Positions 19,079-29,045 of a stretch of 64,000 nt of DNA are shown one piece after another; position 1 is the first letter of the stretch; every line of letters begins with the position of its first letter. Both the position numbers and the translations under genes were made by a program. The stretch is from Rhizobium acidisoli (GTDB lineage Bacteria; Pseudomonadota; Alphaproteobacteria; Rhizobiales; Rhizobiaceae): assembly GCF_002531755.2 (NCBI RefSeq), contig NZ_CP035002.1, positions 558,001 through 622,000 on the forward strand, given 5' to 3'. The notes below the pieces were generated by a model. That model saw nothing but the letters and a program-made list of their open reading frames with translations. It was not told the origin of the DNA and ran no database searches.

Positions 19079-20530
19079 GTGAGTACGTCGCTTCGCACAA
19101 GACCATCATCCCTCCGCTACGCCGCATCCGCACTGACGCTTCTGCTGACAGGCTGCGTCAGCGGCCCGGATCATGTACCCCCGCAAATGCCGCTTCCGGC
19201 CAAATTCGAAGAAGGGGGCAATAAGAGCAACGGCAATGTCGTGACGGCCGAGTGGTGGACGGCCTATCGCGACAAGCGGCTCGACGGCCTGGTGGCGCAT
19301 GGCCTCAGCGAGCACCTCGACGTGCTGCAGGCGCTCGAAAGCATCAACGCGGCTTCAGCCAATGTCACGGTTGCCGGCGCCGGCGGCTTGCCGAGCCTGA
19401 CTGTCGATGCATCGCACACATTATCCGCCGAGAAGGGCCGGCTGCGCACGACGGTCGGCACCACGAACACGACGGGCGGGGAGGCCAGCCTCTCCTGGCT
19501 GCTCGATTTCTTCGGCCAGTATCGTCGCTCCAGGGAGAGCGCAATTGCCTCGTTGGGGGCCGCCTATGCGACGGCCGACAATGCCAAGCTCACTTTTCTG
19601 AAAGATCTCGTCGAGAGCTATATCGACGCCCGCTATTACCAGGAGCGCATCGCCCTTTCGCAGGCGAGTGTGAAATCCCGCCAGCAGACTTACGAATTGA
19701 CGCAGCTGCAATTGAAAGCCGGCGCGGCCTCCCGCCTCGATGTCGTTCAGGCCGAAGGCCTGGTGCAGTCGACGAAGGCGGATATTCCCGGGCTGGAAAA
19801 GAGCTTCACGGAATCGGCCCATCACATTGCCACGCTGCTCGGAATGCCGGCATCTTCGCTGATGGGGGAGCTTCAGAATAGTGCCGGTCAACCGGTCTTC
19901 CGCGGCGACATTCGCGCCGGCATTCCGGCCGATCTGATCCGCAATCGTCCGGATATTCGCAAGGCCGAACGCGACCTGGCGGCCGCCGTTGCCGATATCG
20001 GCGCAGCCGAAGCCCAGCTCTACCCGTCGATCACGCTCTCCGGCTCGATCTCGCCGAGCTGGGTCAAATCATCGGGCGCCAAAGGCGCAAGTCTGACCAG
20101 CTGGTCCTTCGGGCCCTCGCTCAACCTGCCGATGTTCGACGGCGGCACATTGCGCGCCAATGTCGATATCGAGAAATCCGACGCGAAAACCCAGTATCTC
20201 GCCTGGAAGGCGGCGGTGCTGAACGGCGTCGAAGAGGTCGAAAATGCGCTGACGGCGGTGCGCCGCGACACGCAGACGCTGGAGCCGCTGCGCCGGCAGG
20301 TGCAGACGTCGCAGGAATCGCTGGCGCTTTCGACCGCGAGCTACAAGGACGGCGCTTCGTCGCTGCTCGATGTCCTGGAGGCGCAGCGTTCGGTCTCCGA
20401 TGCCGAGGCAAGCCTTGCCGCCACGGTGCAGCAGGTCGCCAAGGACTATGTCGACCTCTACGTCGCCATCGGCGCCGGTTACCTCGAGCCGCAGCAGGTC
20501 GCCTCCAAGCCGACCGAAAAGTCGGGCTGA
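19079..20530 (+). CDS. NodT-family outer-membrane efflux lipoprotein (RND/TolC-like channel)
   Basis: The start is GTG 19079. The N-terminus carries a lipoprotein signal, with hydrophobic ASALTLLLTGC and lipid-modified Cys at about residue 26. Two outer-membrane-efflux repeats of about 200 residues follow, with long amphipathic helices and the conserved NRPDIRKAERDLAAA in the second half. At 483 residues it is a normal-length OprM/NodT channel. It lies 115 bases after the kinase gene and completes a tripartite pump with the adaptor and RND transporter. It is convergent with the CitE-like gene, only 10 bases away. Confidence 0.9.
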   Translation: MSTSLRTRPSSLRYAASALTLLLTGCVSGPDHVPPQMPLPAKFEEGGNKSNGNVVTAEWWTAYRDKRLDGLVAHGLSEHLDVLQALESINAASANVTVAGAGGLPSLTVDASHTLSAEKGRLRTTVGTTNTTGGEASLSWLLDFFGQYRRSRESAIASLGAAYATADNAKLTFLKDLVESYIDARYYQERIALSQASVKSRQQTYELTQLQLKAGAASRLDVVQAEGLVQSTKADIPGLEKSFTESAHHIATLLGMPASSLMGELQNSAGQPVFRGDIRAGIPADLIRNRPDIRKAERDLAAAVADIGAAEAQLYPSITLSGSISPSWVKSSGAKGASLTSWSFGPSLNLPMFDGGTLRANVDIEKSDAKTQYLAWKAAVLNGVEEVENALTAVRRDTQTLEPLRRQVQTSQESLALSTASYKDGASSLLDVLEAQRSVSDAEASLAATVQQVAKDYVDLYVAIGAGYLEPQQVASKPTEKSG

Positions 20531-20540
20531 TCGGCGGAGG

Positions 20541-21377
20541 CTATTGTCCGGCGCTCTTCAGAAGGCGGAGCGCGAGCTTGAGGTGCGGTAGGTCAAGCAT
20601 GCGCCCGTCAAGCTGGATGACGCCGGCGTCGGGGCTGGCGGCAAAGGCGGCGGCGACTTTCTCGGCCCAGGCGATTTCGGACGCATCCGGTGTGAAGGCG
20701 TGGTTGATCGTCTCGATCTGGCTCGGATGGATGGCCATCATGCCGGAAAAACCGTCGCGCCGGCCGCGGCCGGCATAGGCCCTCAAACCGTTGAGATCGC
20801 GGAATTCGGGATAGACGGTTTCGATCGCCGGAACGACGGCTGCATGTGCTGCGAACAGCGTGAGCGAACGGGCAAGCTCGTAAGGCGGCGTATACCGGCC
20901 ATCGGTTCTCCGCGCGGTTGTCGCCCCCATCGCGGCCGGCAGATCCTCGGCCCCCCAGGTCAGGCCGCAGAGACTGGCCGAAACCTCCCGGTAGCTGCCG
21001 ATCTCGAAGATAGCGGACGGCGTTTCCGTTGCGATCGGCAGGATGGGAATAGCCGATGCGAGGGAGTTTGCGAGCTTCAGCACGGAAGCGGCGCCCTCGG
21101 CCTTCGGCAGCATGAGGGCGAAGGGATGAAGGCCGGTCAGGGCGGCAAGGTCGTCTTCGAATTCAGGCGAGGCGAGGGGATTGATGCGGATCAGGAGAGC
21201 GGTCTCGCCGGAATGGCGCAGAGCGAACTCGTGCACGTTTTCTCGTGCCCTCGGTTTATTCGCAGGCGAAACCGAATCTTCCAGATCGAGAATGACGGCA
21301 TCGGCGCCCGAGGCGAGCGCCTTTTCGAAACGGTCCGGCCGGTCGCCGGGCGCAAAGAGCAGCGAGCGCAGCCTCAT
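20541..21377 (-). CDS. HpcH/HpaI aldolase-family CoA-ester lyase (CitE/CLYBL-like)
   Basis: The 278-residue TIM-barrel protein starts with [20 protein letters not shown] and has [10 protein letters not shown] (metal/CoA region), an Arg in [14 protein letters not shown], and the Glu and Asp ligands in [10 protein letters not shown] and [10 protein letters not shown]. The family cleaves or condenses short acyl-CoA esters such as malyl-, citramalyl- or citryl-CoA. The start overlaps the MaoC stop by 4 bases (ATGA) and the gene ends a leucine-degradation operon that shows no HMG-CoA lyase in the window. It may therefore serve the last C-C cleavage, or a side pathway; this is inference. In-frame upstream codons to 21413 are less likely starts. 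Confidence 0.85.
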   Translation of the reverse strand: MRLRSLLFAPGDRPDRFEKALASGADAVILDLEDSVSPANKPRARENVHEFALRHSGETALLIRINPLASPEFEDDLAALTGLHPFALMLPKAEGAASVLKLANSLASAIPILPIATETPSAIFEIGSYREVSASLCGLTWGAEDLPAAMGATTARRTDGRYTPPYELARSLTLFAAHAAVVPAIETVYPEFRDLNGLRAYAGRGRRDGFSGMMAIHPSQIETINHAFTPDASEIAWAEKVAAAFAASPDAGVIQLDGRMLDLPHLKLALRLLKSAGQ

Positions 21378-21826
21378 GACAGCTTCACCTTCAGCATCGC
21401 CGTGCGCAGGCACTGACAGACGATCTCATCGCGCTGGTTGAGGGTGATGTGCCGGAAGGTGACGATGCCGGCGTTGGGGCGGGAGTTCGAGCGGCGCAGC
21501 TCCGTCACCTCGGTTTCTACCCTGAGCGTATCGCCGATAAAAACCGGCTTCGGCATCGTCACCTTGTCGTAGCCGAGATTGGCGACGAGCGTGCCGAGCG
21601 TGGTGTCGCCGACCGAAAGGCCGACGGTGAGCGCAAAGGTGAAGGTGCCGTTGACGACGATCCGGCCGAATTCGGTGCCGGCTGCATATTCGGCATCGAG
21701 ATGCAGCGGCTGCGGATTGTGGGAGAGCGTCGAAAACAGCAGATTGTCGGTCTCGGTGACCGTCCGGCGGATTTCGTGGGCGATGCGGTCGCCGACCGTC
21801 CATTCGTCGAAATAGCGGCCGGCCAT
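21374..21826 (-). CDS. MaoC-like acyl-CoA hydratase (hot-dog fold)
   Basis: The protein has 150 residues. A single hot-dog domain carries the hydratase signature: Asn and Pro in [14 protein letters not shown] (Asp/His dyad region), then [12 protein letters not shown]. Family members hydrate enoyl-CoA thioesters. ATG 21826 overlaps the stop of the biotin carboxylase gene by one base (TGATG), and its own stop overlaps the CitE-like start. In this operon it is well placed to hydrate 3-methylglutaconyl-CoA, normally the job of a crotonase-type enzyme that is not seen here (inference). The window does not rule out mesaconyl-type substrates. Confidence 0.85.
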   Translation of the reverse strand: MAGRYFDEWTVGDRIAHEIRRTVTETDNLLFSTLSHNPQPLHLDAEYAAGTEFGRIVVNGTFTFALTVGLSVGDTTLGTLVANLGYDKVTMPKPVFIGDTLRVETEVTELRRSNSRPNAGIVTFRHITLNQRDEIVCQCLRTAMLKVKLS

Positions 21827-23688
21827 CACTCCTCTCCCTTCATGACGCTGGCGACCAGCTGATTTTCCGAGACGCGGACACCCGGGGAAACCTGCAATTT
21901 GCCGACGATGCCGTCGAAGGGCGCCCGCAGCGAATGTTCCATCTTCATGGCTTCGACCGCCAGCAGGCGGTCCCCCTTGGCGACAGGGTCGCCTTCGGCG
22001 ACATCCACCGAGATGACGAGGCCGGGCATGGGTGACAGGATGGCGCCATCGCCCACGCCGTGATTTGCCTCGATTTCGCTCGCCTTCGGCAGGCCGATCG
22101 ACCAGGCATTGCCGGCATCGAAGAGCACCATCGTGTCGTCGATCTCGATCGTCTTTGCTTTGAGGCCGGCGCGCGCACGCCCCCAATGGAGATGACCGTC
22201 GATGCGCACGCGCACGCGGCTGTCGCGCGTCGCAGCGATGCGGAAGCCGGAAAGTGCGGACCAGGGATCGCCATCCGTAGCCTTCGAAAGTGCCGCGGCT
22301 GCCCTGTCGACGACAGTTTCATCCGGCTCGCTCGCCACAAGGCTTTCGCCGTGGCGGTCGAGGAAGCCGGTATCGATCCTTGCAGCGCGAAAATCCAGAT
22401 CAGTGGCGATGCGGGCGAGAAGGCCGGCATTCGATCTGACCGGCCAGACCTCGATGCCGGCGCAGGCGGCTGCGAGCTTCGACAGCGCTGCCTCGCGGTT
22501 CGGCCCGTGTGCAATGATCTTGGCAATCATCGGATCGTAAAAGGCGGTGATCTCATCGCCCTCATCGATGCCGCTATCGACGCGGACGGACGTCGGGAGT
22601 TTGAGATGGTCGAGCCGGCCGGTCGAGGGCAGGTAGCCGGCGGCGGGATTTTCGGCATAGAGCCGGGCTTCGAAGGCCCAGCCGCTGACGGCGATCTCGT
22701 CCTGGCTTTTCGGCAGGGGCTCGCCGCTGGCGACCTTCAACTGCCAGAGGACCAGATCCTCGCCTGTTATCGCCTCGGTAACGGGATGTTCCACCTGCAG
22801 CCGCGTGTTCATTTCCATGAACCAGATACGGTCGGGATGCAGGCTGTGGGAGGCGTCGGCGATGAATTCGATGGTGCCGGCGCCGACGTAATTCACCGCT
22901 CTTGCAGCTTTGACCGCCGCATCGCAGATCGCTGCCCGAGTGGCGGCATCGAGGCCGGGGGCAGGGGCCTCCTCGATCACCTTTTGATGCCGGCGCTGCA
23001 GCGAACAATCGCGTTCGAAGAGATGTACGCAATTGCCTGCTTTGTCGGCGAATACCTGCACCTCGATATGACGCGGATTGGCGATATAGCGCTCGATCAG
23101 CACGCGGTCATCGCCGAACGCGGCCGCGGCCTCGCGGCGGCAGGAGGCAAGATGGTCGGCGAAATCCTGCGCGCGGTCGACGCGGCGCATGCCCTTGCCG
23201 CCGCCGCCGGCGACCGCCTTGATGAGTACGGGATAACCGATGGCATCGGCTTCGGCCGCAAGCCTTGCTTCGCTCTGGTCCGGGCCGAGATAACCGGGGG
23301 TCACGGGCACGCCGGCTGCCTGCATCAATTCCTTGGCGGCGTCCTTCAGCCCCATCGCCCGGATGGCTGCCGGAGGCGCCCCGACCCAGATGATGCCGGC
23401 TTTTTCCACCGCTTCGGCGAATTCGGCATTTTCCGACAGGAAACCGTAACCGGGATGGATCGCGGCAGCGCCGGTTTTTCGGGCGGCCTCCAGGATTCTT
23501 GCCTCAGAGAGATAGCTTTCGCGCGCCGGCGATGGGCCGATGGCGATCGCCTCGTCCGCCTCTCTCACGAAGGGCAGGCCGGCATCGGCCTCGGAATAGA
23601 CGGCGATCGTGCGAATGCCGAGCATCTTGGCGGTGCGGATGATGCGGCGGGCGATTTCGCCCCTGTTGGCGATGAGAAGGCTTTCCAT
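21826..23688 (-). CDS. mccA: Methylcrotonyl-CoA carboxylase alpha subunit (biotin carboxylase + BCCP)
   Basis: The 620-residue protein starts [16 protein letters not shown] and has a biotin carboxylase domain (residues 1 to about 450) with the ATP-grasp loop AGGGGKGMR, the conserved [14 protein letters not shown], and a linker domain. A biotinyl domain ends the protein with the modified Lys in [16 protein letters not shown]. With the MccB-type partner encoded immediately upstream it carboxylates 3-methylcrotonyl-CoA to 3-methylglutaconyl-CoA. ATG 23688 is 8 bases from GAGG; ATG 23691 is an alternative. The gene is the third of the operon ivd-mccB-mccA-maoC-citE. Confidence 0.9.
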   Translation of the reverse strand: MESLLIANRGEIARRIIRTAKMLGIRTIAVYSEADAGLPFVREADEAIAIGPSPARESYLSEARILEAARKTGAAAIHPGYGFLSENAEFAEAVEKAGIIWVGAPPAAIRAMGLKDAAKELMQAAGVPVTPGYLGPDQSEARLAAEADAIGYPVLIKAVAGGGGKGMRRVDRAQDFADHLASCRREAAAAFGDDRVLIERYIANPRHIEVQVFADKAGNCVHLFERDCSLQRRHQKVIEEAPAPGLDAATRAAICDAAVKAARAVNYVGAGTIEFIADASHSLHPDRIWFMEMNTRLQVEHPVTEAITGEDLVLWQLKVASGEPLPKSQDEIAVSGWAFEARLYAENPAAGYLPSTGRLDHLKLPTSVRVDSGIDEGDEITAFYDPMIAKIIAHGPNREAALSKLAAACAGIEVWPVRSNAGLLARIATDLDFRAARIDTGFLDRHGESLVASEPDETVVDRAAAALSKATDGDPWSALSGFRIAATRDSRVRVRIDGHLHWGRARAGLKAKTIEIDDTMVLFDAGNAWSIGLPKASEIEANHGVGDGAILSPMPGLVISVDVAEGDPVAKGDRLLAVEAMKMEHSLRAPFDGIVGKLQVSPGVRVSENQLVASVMKGEE

Positions 23689-23698
23689 CATCACCGCC

Positions 23699-25309
23699 TC
23701 ACATCCTGAACAGGCCGAATCGCGGCCCTTTCGGGATCGGCGCATTCAGGCAGGCGGAAAAGGCAAGGCCCAGCACATCGCGTGTCTGGCGCGGGTCGAT
23801 GATGCCGTCGTCCCAGAGGCGGGCGGTGGCATAATAGGGATTGCCCTCGGCCTCGTAGCCGGCGCGGATCGGCGCCTTGAAGGCTTCTTCCTTATCGGCC
23901 GCCCAGTCTTCTCCCCGCGCCTCCATCGCATCACGGCGGATGGTGGCAAGCACCGAGGCCGCCTGCTCGCCGCCCATCACGCTGATGCGGCTGTTCGGCC
24001 AGGTGAAGAGGAAGCGCGGGCGATAGGCGCGGCCGCACATGCCGTAATTGCCGGCGCCGAAGCTGCCGCCGATGATGACGGTGACCTTCGGCACGGTCGC
24101 GGTCGCAACCGCGGTGACCAGTTTCGCGCCATCCTTGGCGATGCCGCCGGCCTCATAGCGGCCGCCGACCATGAAACCGGAGATGTTCTGCAGAAAGAGC
24201 AGGGGAACCCGGCGCTGGCAGGCAAGCTCGATGAAATGCGCGCCTTTCAGCGCACTTTCGGAAAACAGCACGCCGTTATTGGCGATGACGGCGACCGGCA
24301 TGCCCCAGATGCGGGCGAAGCCGCAGACGAGTGTCGTGCCGTAGAGCGGCTTGAACTCATGCAGTTCCGAGCCGTCGACGATCCGGCCGATCACTTCGCG
24401 CACGTCATAGGGCGAGCGCACATCATCCGGGATGAGGCCGCAGAGATCTTCGGGATCGAGTTTCGGCGGCTGCGGTCGCTTGAGGTCGATATCGACGGAT
24501 TTGACGCTGTTGAGGGTGGCTGCGATATCGCGGATGAGCAACAGCGCATGTTCGTCGTTTTCGGCGACATGATCGACGACACCGGAGCGGCGGCCATGGG
24601 TCTCGGCGCCGCCGAGTTCTTCGGCCGAAATGATCTCGCCGGTGGCGGCCTTCACCAGCGGTGGGCCGGCGAGGAAGATCGTGCCCTGGTTGCGCACGAT
24701 GACCGTCTCGTCGGACATGGCGGGCACGTAGGCGCCGCCGGCGGTGCAACTGCCCATCACGCAGGCGATCTGTGGGATTCCCTCGGCCGACATTTGCGCC
24801 TGGTGGTAAAAGATTGCACCGAAATGGTCGCGGTCGGGAAAGACCTCGGCCTGATGCGGAAGATTGGCGCCGCCGCTATCGACCAGATAGAGACAGGGCA
24901 GCCGGTTCTGCAGGGCGATCTCCTGCGCCCGCAGATGTTTCTTCACCGTTAGCGGGTAATAGGCGCCGCCCTTCACCGTCGCGTCATTGGCGACGATCAT
25001 GACCTCGCGGCCGGAAACGCGGCCGATGCCAGCGATGATGCCGGCGCCCGGCGCCTCGTCGCCATACATGCCGTTGGCGGCCAGCGTGCCGATCTCCAGG
25101 AAGGGGCTGCCGGCATCGAGGAGCAACTGGATGCGGTCGCGCGGCAGGAGTTTACCCTTGCTTGTGTGGCGCTCGCGTGCCGATTGCGATCCGCCCTCGC
25201 GCGCTTTCGCCGAACGGGCGTGGAGCTCGTCGATCAGGGTTCTGCTCTTGACGGCATTGGCCTTGAAGCTGTCGCTGTCGCGGTTGATCGCGGTCGAAAT
25301 CACCGTCAT
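23699..25309 (-). CDS. mccB: Methylcrotonyl-CoA carboxylase beta subunit (carboxyltransferase)
   Basis: This 536-residue protein has two crotonase-fold halves typical of biotin-dependent carboxyltransferases. Motifs include [20 protein letters not shown], a CoA-binding [16 protein letters not shown], and in the second half [19 protein letters not shown] and [16 protein letters not shown], which follow the MccB rather than PccB pattern. The frame is open far upstream, but ATG 25309 overlaps the stop of the isovaleryl-CoA dehydrogenase gene (ATGA), giving coupled translation. The partner alpha subunit is encoded directly downstream. Confidence 0.92.
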   Translation of the reverse strand: MTVISTAINRDSDSFKANAVKSRTLIDELHARSAKAREGGSQSARERHTSKGKLLPRDRIQLLLDAGSPFLEIGTLAANGMYGDEAPGAGIIAGIGRVSGREVMIVANDATVKGGAYYPLTVKKHLRAQEIALQNRLPCLYLVDSGGANLPHQAEVFPDRDHFGAIFYHQAQMSAEGIPQIACVMGSCTAGGAYVPAMSDETVIVRNQGTIFLAGPPLVKAATGEIISAEELGGAETHGRRSGVVDHVAENDEHALLLIRDIAATLNSVKSVDIDLKRPQPPKLDPEDLCGLIPDDVRSPYDVREVIGRIVDGSELHEFKPLYGTTLVCGFARIWGMPVAVIANNGVLFSESALKGAHFIELACQRRVPLLFLQNISGFMVGGRYEAGGIAKDGAKLVTAVATATVPKVTVIIGGSFGAGNYGMCGRAYRPRFLFTWPNSRISVMGGEQAASVLATIRRDAMEARGEDWAADKEEAFKAPIRAGYEAEGNPYYATARLWDDGIIDPRQTRDVLGLAFSACLNAPIPKGPRFGLFRM

Positions 25310-26451
25310 GACGCAATGAGCTCCCGGCCGATCAGGTAGCGGCGGATCTCGTTGGTGCCGGCGCCGATATCGTAGAGCTTGGCATCGCGCAGGAAGCGCT
25401 CGAGCGGCCATTCCTTGGTATAACCAGCGCCGCCGAGCGCCTGGATCGCCTCCAGCGAAACCTTCACGGCATTCTCGCTGGCAAAGAGGATCGCGGCGGC
25501 CGCATCCGTGCGTGTCCCCCGGCCGGCGTCGCAAGCGCGGGCGACGGAATAGACATAAGCGCGCGCCGAATTCAGCGCGACATACATGTCGGCGATCTTG
25601 GCCTGCATCAGCTGGAAATCGCCGATCGGTTTGCCGAACTGCTTGCGATCGCGCACATAGGGCAGCACGACATCGAGGCAGGCCTGCATGATGCCGAGCG
25701 GACCGCCGGCAAGCACGGCGCGCTCGTAATCGAGGCCGGACATCAGGATCTTCACGCCTTCCCCCTCCCGGCCCATCAGCGCCTCGGCCGGCACCTCGCA
25801 ATCCTCAAACACCAGTTCGGCCGTGTCGCTGCCGCGCATCCCAAGCTTAGAGAGCTTCTTCGAGACGCTGAAGCCGAGCAGACCTTTTTCGATGATGAGG
25901 GCGGAAATGCCCTTGGGGCCGGCGGCGGGATCGGTCTTGGCGTAGACGACGAGCACGTCGGCATGCGGCGCATTGGTGATCCAGAATTTGGTGCCGTTCA
26001 GGATATAGCGGTCGCCCTTTTTCTCGGCCCGCAGGCGCATCGAGACGACATCGGAACCCGCGCCAGCCTCCGACATCGCGAGCGAGCCGACATGTTCGCC
26101 TGAGATCAGCTTCGGCAGATGGCGGTGCTTCTGTTCCGGCGAAGCCCAGCGGCGGATCTGGTTGACGCAGAGATTGGAATGGGCGCCGTAGCTCAAGCCC
26201 ACCGAGGCCGAGGCGCGGGAGACTTCCTCCATGGCGACGACATGTTCGAGGTAGCCGAGACCGGCGCCGCCGAATTCTTCCTCGACGGTGATCCCATGCA
26301 GCCCGAGCGCTCCCATCCGGGGCCAGAGCTGGCGCGGAAACATATTGCTTTCGTCGATCTCCGCGGCCAGCGGAGCAATATGATCGGCCGCAAACCGCGC
26401 CGTCGTTTCACGGATCGCGTCCGCGGTGTCGCCGAGCGAAAAATCAAACAT
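25306..26451 (-). CDS. ivd: Isovaleryl-CoA dehydrogenase
   Basis: The protein has 381 residues in the acyl-CoA dehydrogenase fold. Two features point to the isovaleryl type. The catalytic Glu is in helix G ([16 protein letters not shown], around residue 240), and the usual catalytic YEGT near the C-terminus is replaced by [17 protein letters not shown]-binding stretches [12 protein letters not shown] and [11 protein letters not shown] are present. It oxidises isovaleryl-CoA to 3-methylcrotonyl-CoA, the substrate of the carboxylase encoded next. It is the first gene of the leucine operon; no LiuR-type regulator is adjacent. Confidence 0.92.
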   Translation of the reverse strand: MFDFSLGDTADAIRETTARFAADHIAPLAAEIDESNMFPRQLWPRMGALGLHGITVEEEFGGAGLGYLEHVVAMEEVSRASASVGLSYGAHSNLCVNQIRRWASPEQKHRHLPKLISGEHVGSLAMSEAGAGSDVVSMRLRAEKKGDRYILNGTKFWITNAPHADVLVVYAKTDPAAGPKGISALIIEKGLLGFSVSKKLSKLGMRGSDTAELVFEDCEVPAEALMGREGEGVKILMSGLDYERAVLAGGPLGIMQACLDVVLPYVRDRKQFGKPIGDFQLMQAKIADMYVALNSARAYVYSVARACDAGRGTRTDAAAAILFASENAVKVSLEAIQALGGAGYTKEWPLERFLRDAKLYDIGAGTNEIRRYLIGRELIAS

Positions 26452-26596
26452 GGCACTCCTCCCGTTGGAATATGTAGCGCGGGTTGCGGAAGGTTCAAAG
26501 TGTCTCTGATTTGGATGCGGCTGAGAGCCATCCCATCGACGCTGTGCTGTTTTCTTGAAAATATGGAATATATGGAATTAAAGCCGGAGGTTTATC

Positions 26597-26857
26597 ATGC
26601 GACAATTCACGACAGGGGATCTCAACAAGCAGGTCGGCGATGTCACCGATGCTGCGAGTCGGGAGCCGATCGTTCTTACCCGGCACAACAAGCCACGTTT
26701 CGTGCTGATGAGCTATGAACATTACGAGCGGATGCGCAGTGGCATGGACCCGCGTGGCGCCCATCACCTCTCGGAGATGCCGGACGAACATGCCGACTTG
26801 TTCGGCGAAGCGATCGAGCGGCTGGCGAAGGGTGAAGGCTACGACGATGAGCCATGA
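26597..26857 (+). CDS. Type II antitoxin, Phd/YefM family (orphan)
   Basis: The 86-residue protein has the Phd/YefM N-terminal DNA-binding fold: MRQFTTGDLNKQVGDVTDAA, then EPIVLTRHNKPRFVLMSYEHYERM, and a flexible acidic C-terminal tail that would wrap a toxin. GGAGG is 7 bases upstream. Upstream, TATGGAATATATGGAATTA (about 26562-26580) contains a repeated TATGGAA that may be its operator. A toxin frame begins inside the end of this gene but stops after ten codons at a palindromic repeat, so the antitoxin appears to be orphaned. Confidence 0.85.
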   Translation: MRQFTTGDLNKQVGDVTDAASREPIVLTRHNKPRFVLMSYEHYERMRSGMDPRGAHHLSEMPDEHADLFGEAIERLAKGEGYDDEP

Positions 26858-26879
26858 GTTTCGCCCGGGGGAAGTGTGA
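26847..26879 (+). pseudogene. Toxin gene remnant, truncated after about 10 codons by a palindromic repeat
   Basis: ATG 26847, overlapping the antitoxin end, gives MSHEFRPGEV followed by a stop. The x-x-F-x-PGeV start resembles small growth-inhibitor toxins that follow Phd-type antitoxins in rhizobia (recollection). The repeat with 32-bp arms starts about 19 bases later. The rest of the toxin is not visible beyond the repeat. Confidence 0.4.
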
Positions 26880-26897
26880 GGCGCCTAACCGTGCCAC

Positions 26898-27034
26898 CCT
26901 CATGCCTGTGCTTGTCACAGGCATCCAGCCGCCGCGCGTCGGCGCGGTGAATGACTCATTGCTCTTCGTAGGCGAGTCTCTTGCGCCCAAGGACTTGGGC
27001 GCGCTGGATGCCTGTGACAAGCACAGGCATGAGG
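26898..27034. repeat. Palindromic element with 32-bp perfect inverted arms
   Basis: The left arm at 26898-26929 (CCTCATGCCTGTGCTTGTCA and onward to CCAGC) and the right arm at 27003-27034 are exact reverse complements. They enclose 73 bases that carry an inner hairpin around GCCCAAGGACTTGGGC. The element lies between the antitoxin gene and the 3' end of the AraC gene. It looks like a non-autonomous rhizobial intergenic element and would fold into a long stem in either transcript. Confidence 0.8.
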
Positions 27035-27102
27035 GGAGTATGTTGGACGACCAGTGCCAAACAGTCGCGCCGTTCTATGACTGTGCCGACGTGAATCTCA
27101 TC

Positions 27103-28119
27103 TTACCGCTCGCGGCCCTGTTCCCCAGACCCCTCCCGCCGGAAAGCCTCCGGACTCTTGCCCATCCATTTCCGGAAGGCCCGGAAGAAGGCGCTGGGTT
27201 CGGAATAACCGAGCTGCACGGCGATCTCACCAATGGTCTTTGGCGTGTTCAGCAGCAGGTCGACGGCGAGATCCCGGCGGATATCGTCCTTGATGGCGGC
27301 ATAGCTTTGCCCCTCGTCATGCAGCCGGTGGCGGAGCGTCGAAGGTGGCATGCGCATATCGGCGGCAAGGGCGGCGAAGCTCGTCCAGGCATTGGGTGTG
27401 GCCTGGCTCAAGCGCCGGCGGACGGCGGCGGCGATGCCGGCATCGTAACGGTAACGCACCAGAATATTGGCGGGCGCGCCGCGCAGGAATTGTTTAAGCG
27501 CCTGTTCGCTGCGCGCCACCGGCAGGGCGAGCAAGGCGCTGTCGAAGCCGAACCGGCTGATGGCTTGCGAAAAGCGCACCGGTGCACCGAAGAAGAGCCG
27601 GTAGTCGGCGCCTTGCGCGGGCTCGGCGCAGCGGAAATCGACGAGGCGGATCGGGATGCGCCGGCCGACCAGCCAGCAGGTGATGCCGTTCAGGATGATC
27701 CAGTAGGTGCGGTAGGCGAAAGGCGAACGCGGGCCGCCGGCATCCCTGAGTTCGACCTCGGCAAGACCGTCGCGGACGACGAGCCGCCCGCAGGGATCGT
27801 CGAGCACGATATCGAGGAAGCGCAGCGCCCGGCGCAGCGCATGACCGAGCGTCGGCGCGTGCAGCACGCAATGACAGAGCAGCGTGAAGCTGCCGCTGCG
27901 CATCGGCCGCGCGCCCATGCCGAAGAATTCGTCGTCGAGTTCGGCGGCGATCGCCAGCCAGAGCCCGCCATAGGTCTCGGCTGAGACCGGCTGGTCGATG
28001 ACCGGCGGCAGGCCGAGGCGGGCAAGGATCGGTTCCGTCGGCTTGCCGAGCCGCCGCAGGCTGTCGAGCGCTTCCTCGACGAAACCCGGCGCGATCATGC
28101 GTCGCTCGATCTCGGCCAT
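27103..28119 (-). CDS. AraC-family transcriptional regulator (OruR/ArgR-like N-terminal domain)
   Basis: This 338-residue protein has an N-terminal arabinose-binding-like domain of about 200 residues and a C-terminal double helix-turn-helix: MRMPPSTLRHRLHDEGQSY and then IGEIAVQLGYSEPSAFFRAF, the classic AraC second motif. ATG 28119 has GAGG 7 bases upstream; the frame is open to 28182. The gene is divergent from the seven-gene isoleucine/valine operon starting at 28258, so control of that operon is likely (inference). The effector is unknown; a branched-chain acid or acyl-CoA would fit. Confidence 0.88.
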   Translation of the reverse strand: MAEIERRMIAPGFVEEALDSLRRLGKPTEPILARLGLPPVIDQPVSAETYGGLWLAIAAELDDEFFGMGARPMRSGSFTLLCHCVLHAPTLGHALRRALRFLDIVLDDPCGRLVVRDGLAEVELRDAGGPRSPFAYRTYWIILNGITCWLVGRRIPIRLVDFRCAEPAQGADYRLFFGAPVRFSQAISRFGFDSALLALPVARSEQALKQFLRGAPANILVRYRYDAGIAAAVRRRLSQATPNAWTSFAALAADMRMPPSTLRHRLHDEGQSYAAIKDDIRRDLAVDLLLNTPKTIGEIAVQLGYSEPSAFFRAFRKWMGKSPEAFRREGSGEQGRER

Positions 28120-28257
28120 ATCAATCCTCGTTCTATAGCAAAACTGGCCGAAACAATGAAGCAGTTCTGTCATCGCTTGCAATAGGTGGAGCGAATAAAA
28201 TCATCCCTGCCGGTTGCGCTTCGAAGAGGGCATGGCCGGCCGGGGAGGAACAGATCG

Positions 28258-29025
28258 ATGCTGATCCGTGGAGCAAGTTTCATCGTCACCGGCGGCGGCT
28301 CAGGACTGGGTGCGGCGACGGTGCGTGCGCTCGTCGAGGCCGGCGGGCGCGTGACGATTGTCGATCTCAATACCGAAGCGGGCGAAGAGGTCGCCCGACA
28401 ATTCGGCAGCGACGCGCGCTTCGTTAAGGCGGATGTGACCGATGGCGAGGCGGCAGCGGCAGTGGTTGCGGCTGCGGTCGAAGCTTTCGGCGGCTTGCGC
28501 GGATTGGTGAACTGCGCCGGTGTCGCGCCGGCCGAAAAGGTGATCGGCCGCGACGGGCCGCACCGGCTGGAGAGTTTTGCGCGCACCATCGGCATCAATC
28601 TCATCGGCACGTTCAACATGATCAGGCTTGCCGCCGCCGCGATCCAGAATGCGGAGCCGGATGGCGAAGGCGAACGCGGCGTCATCGTCAATACGGCCTC
28701 GGTCGCCGCCTTCGAGGGGCAGATCGGCCAGGCGGCCTATGCTGCCTCCAAGGGCGGGGTGGCGGCGATGACCTTGCCTATTGCCCGCGAGCTTGCCCGT
28801 TACGGCATTCGCGTCGTCTCGATCGCCCCCGGCATTTTCGAGACGCCGATGATGGCCGGCATGCCGGACGAGGTACAAGTCGCACTCGGCAAGAGCGTGC
28901 CGTTTCCGCCGCGGCTCGGCCGGCCGGCGGAATTTGCCGGGCTGGTGCGCCATATCTTTGAAAACAACATGCTGAACGGCGAGGTCATCCGCCTCGACGG
29001 CGCATTGCGGATGGGTGCGCGGTGA
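28258..29025 (+). CDS. SDR dehydrogenase, HSD10-like (3-hydroxy-2-methylbutyryl-CoA dehydrogenase type)
   Basis: The 255-residue Rossmann protein has cofactor loop [12 protein letters not shown] (residues 9-20), NCAG and the catalytic YAASK. Its overall pattern ([42 protein letters not shown]) resembles human HSD10, which oxidises 2-methyl-3-hydroxybutyryl-CoA in isoleucine breakdown. ATG 28258 follows GAGGAACAG. It is the first gene of the operon with thiolase (20 bases later), acyl-CoA dehydrogenase and BCKDH genes, which fits that role. Confidence 0.88.
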   Translation: MLIRGASFIVTGGGSGLGAATVRALVEAGGRVTIVDLNTEAGEEVARQFGSDARFVKADVTDGEAAAAVVAAAVEAFGGLRGLVNCAGVAPAEKVIGRDGPHRLESFARTIGINLIGTFNMIRLAAAAIQNAEPDGEGERGVIVNTASVAAFEGQIGQAAYAASKGGVAAMTLPIARELARYGIRVVSIAPGIFETPMMAGMPDEVQVALGKSVPFPPRLGRPAEFAGLVRHIFENNMLNGEVIRLDGALRMGAR

Positions 29026-29045
29026 GCGTCGCCCGAGGAGGAAAT

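Noticed and set aside
22060..23709. 549-codon plus-strand frame over mccA
   Set aside because: Antisense to the biotin carboxylase gene, with no domain signature.
26854..27984. 376-codon plus-strand frame beginning at the end of the antitoxin gene, considered as the toxin
   Set aside because: It runs through the palindromic repeat and then antisense through the AraC gene; its sequence is not toxin-like.
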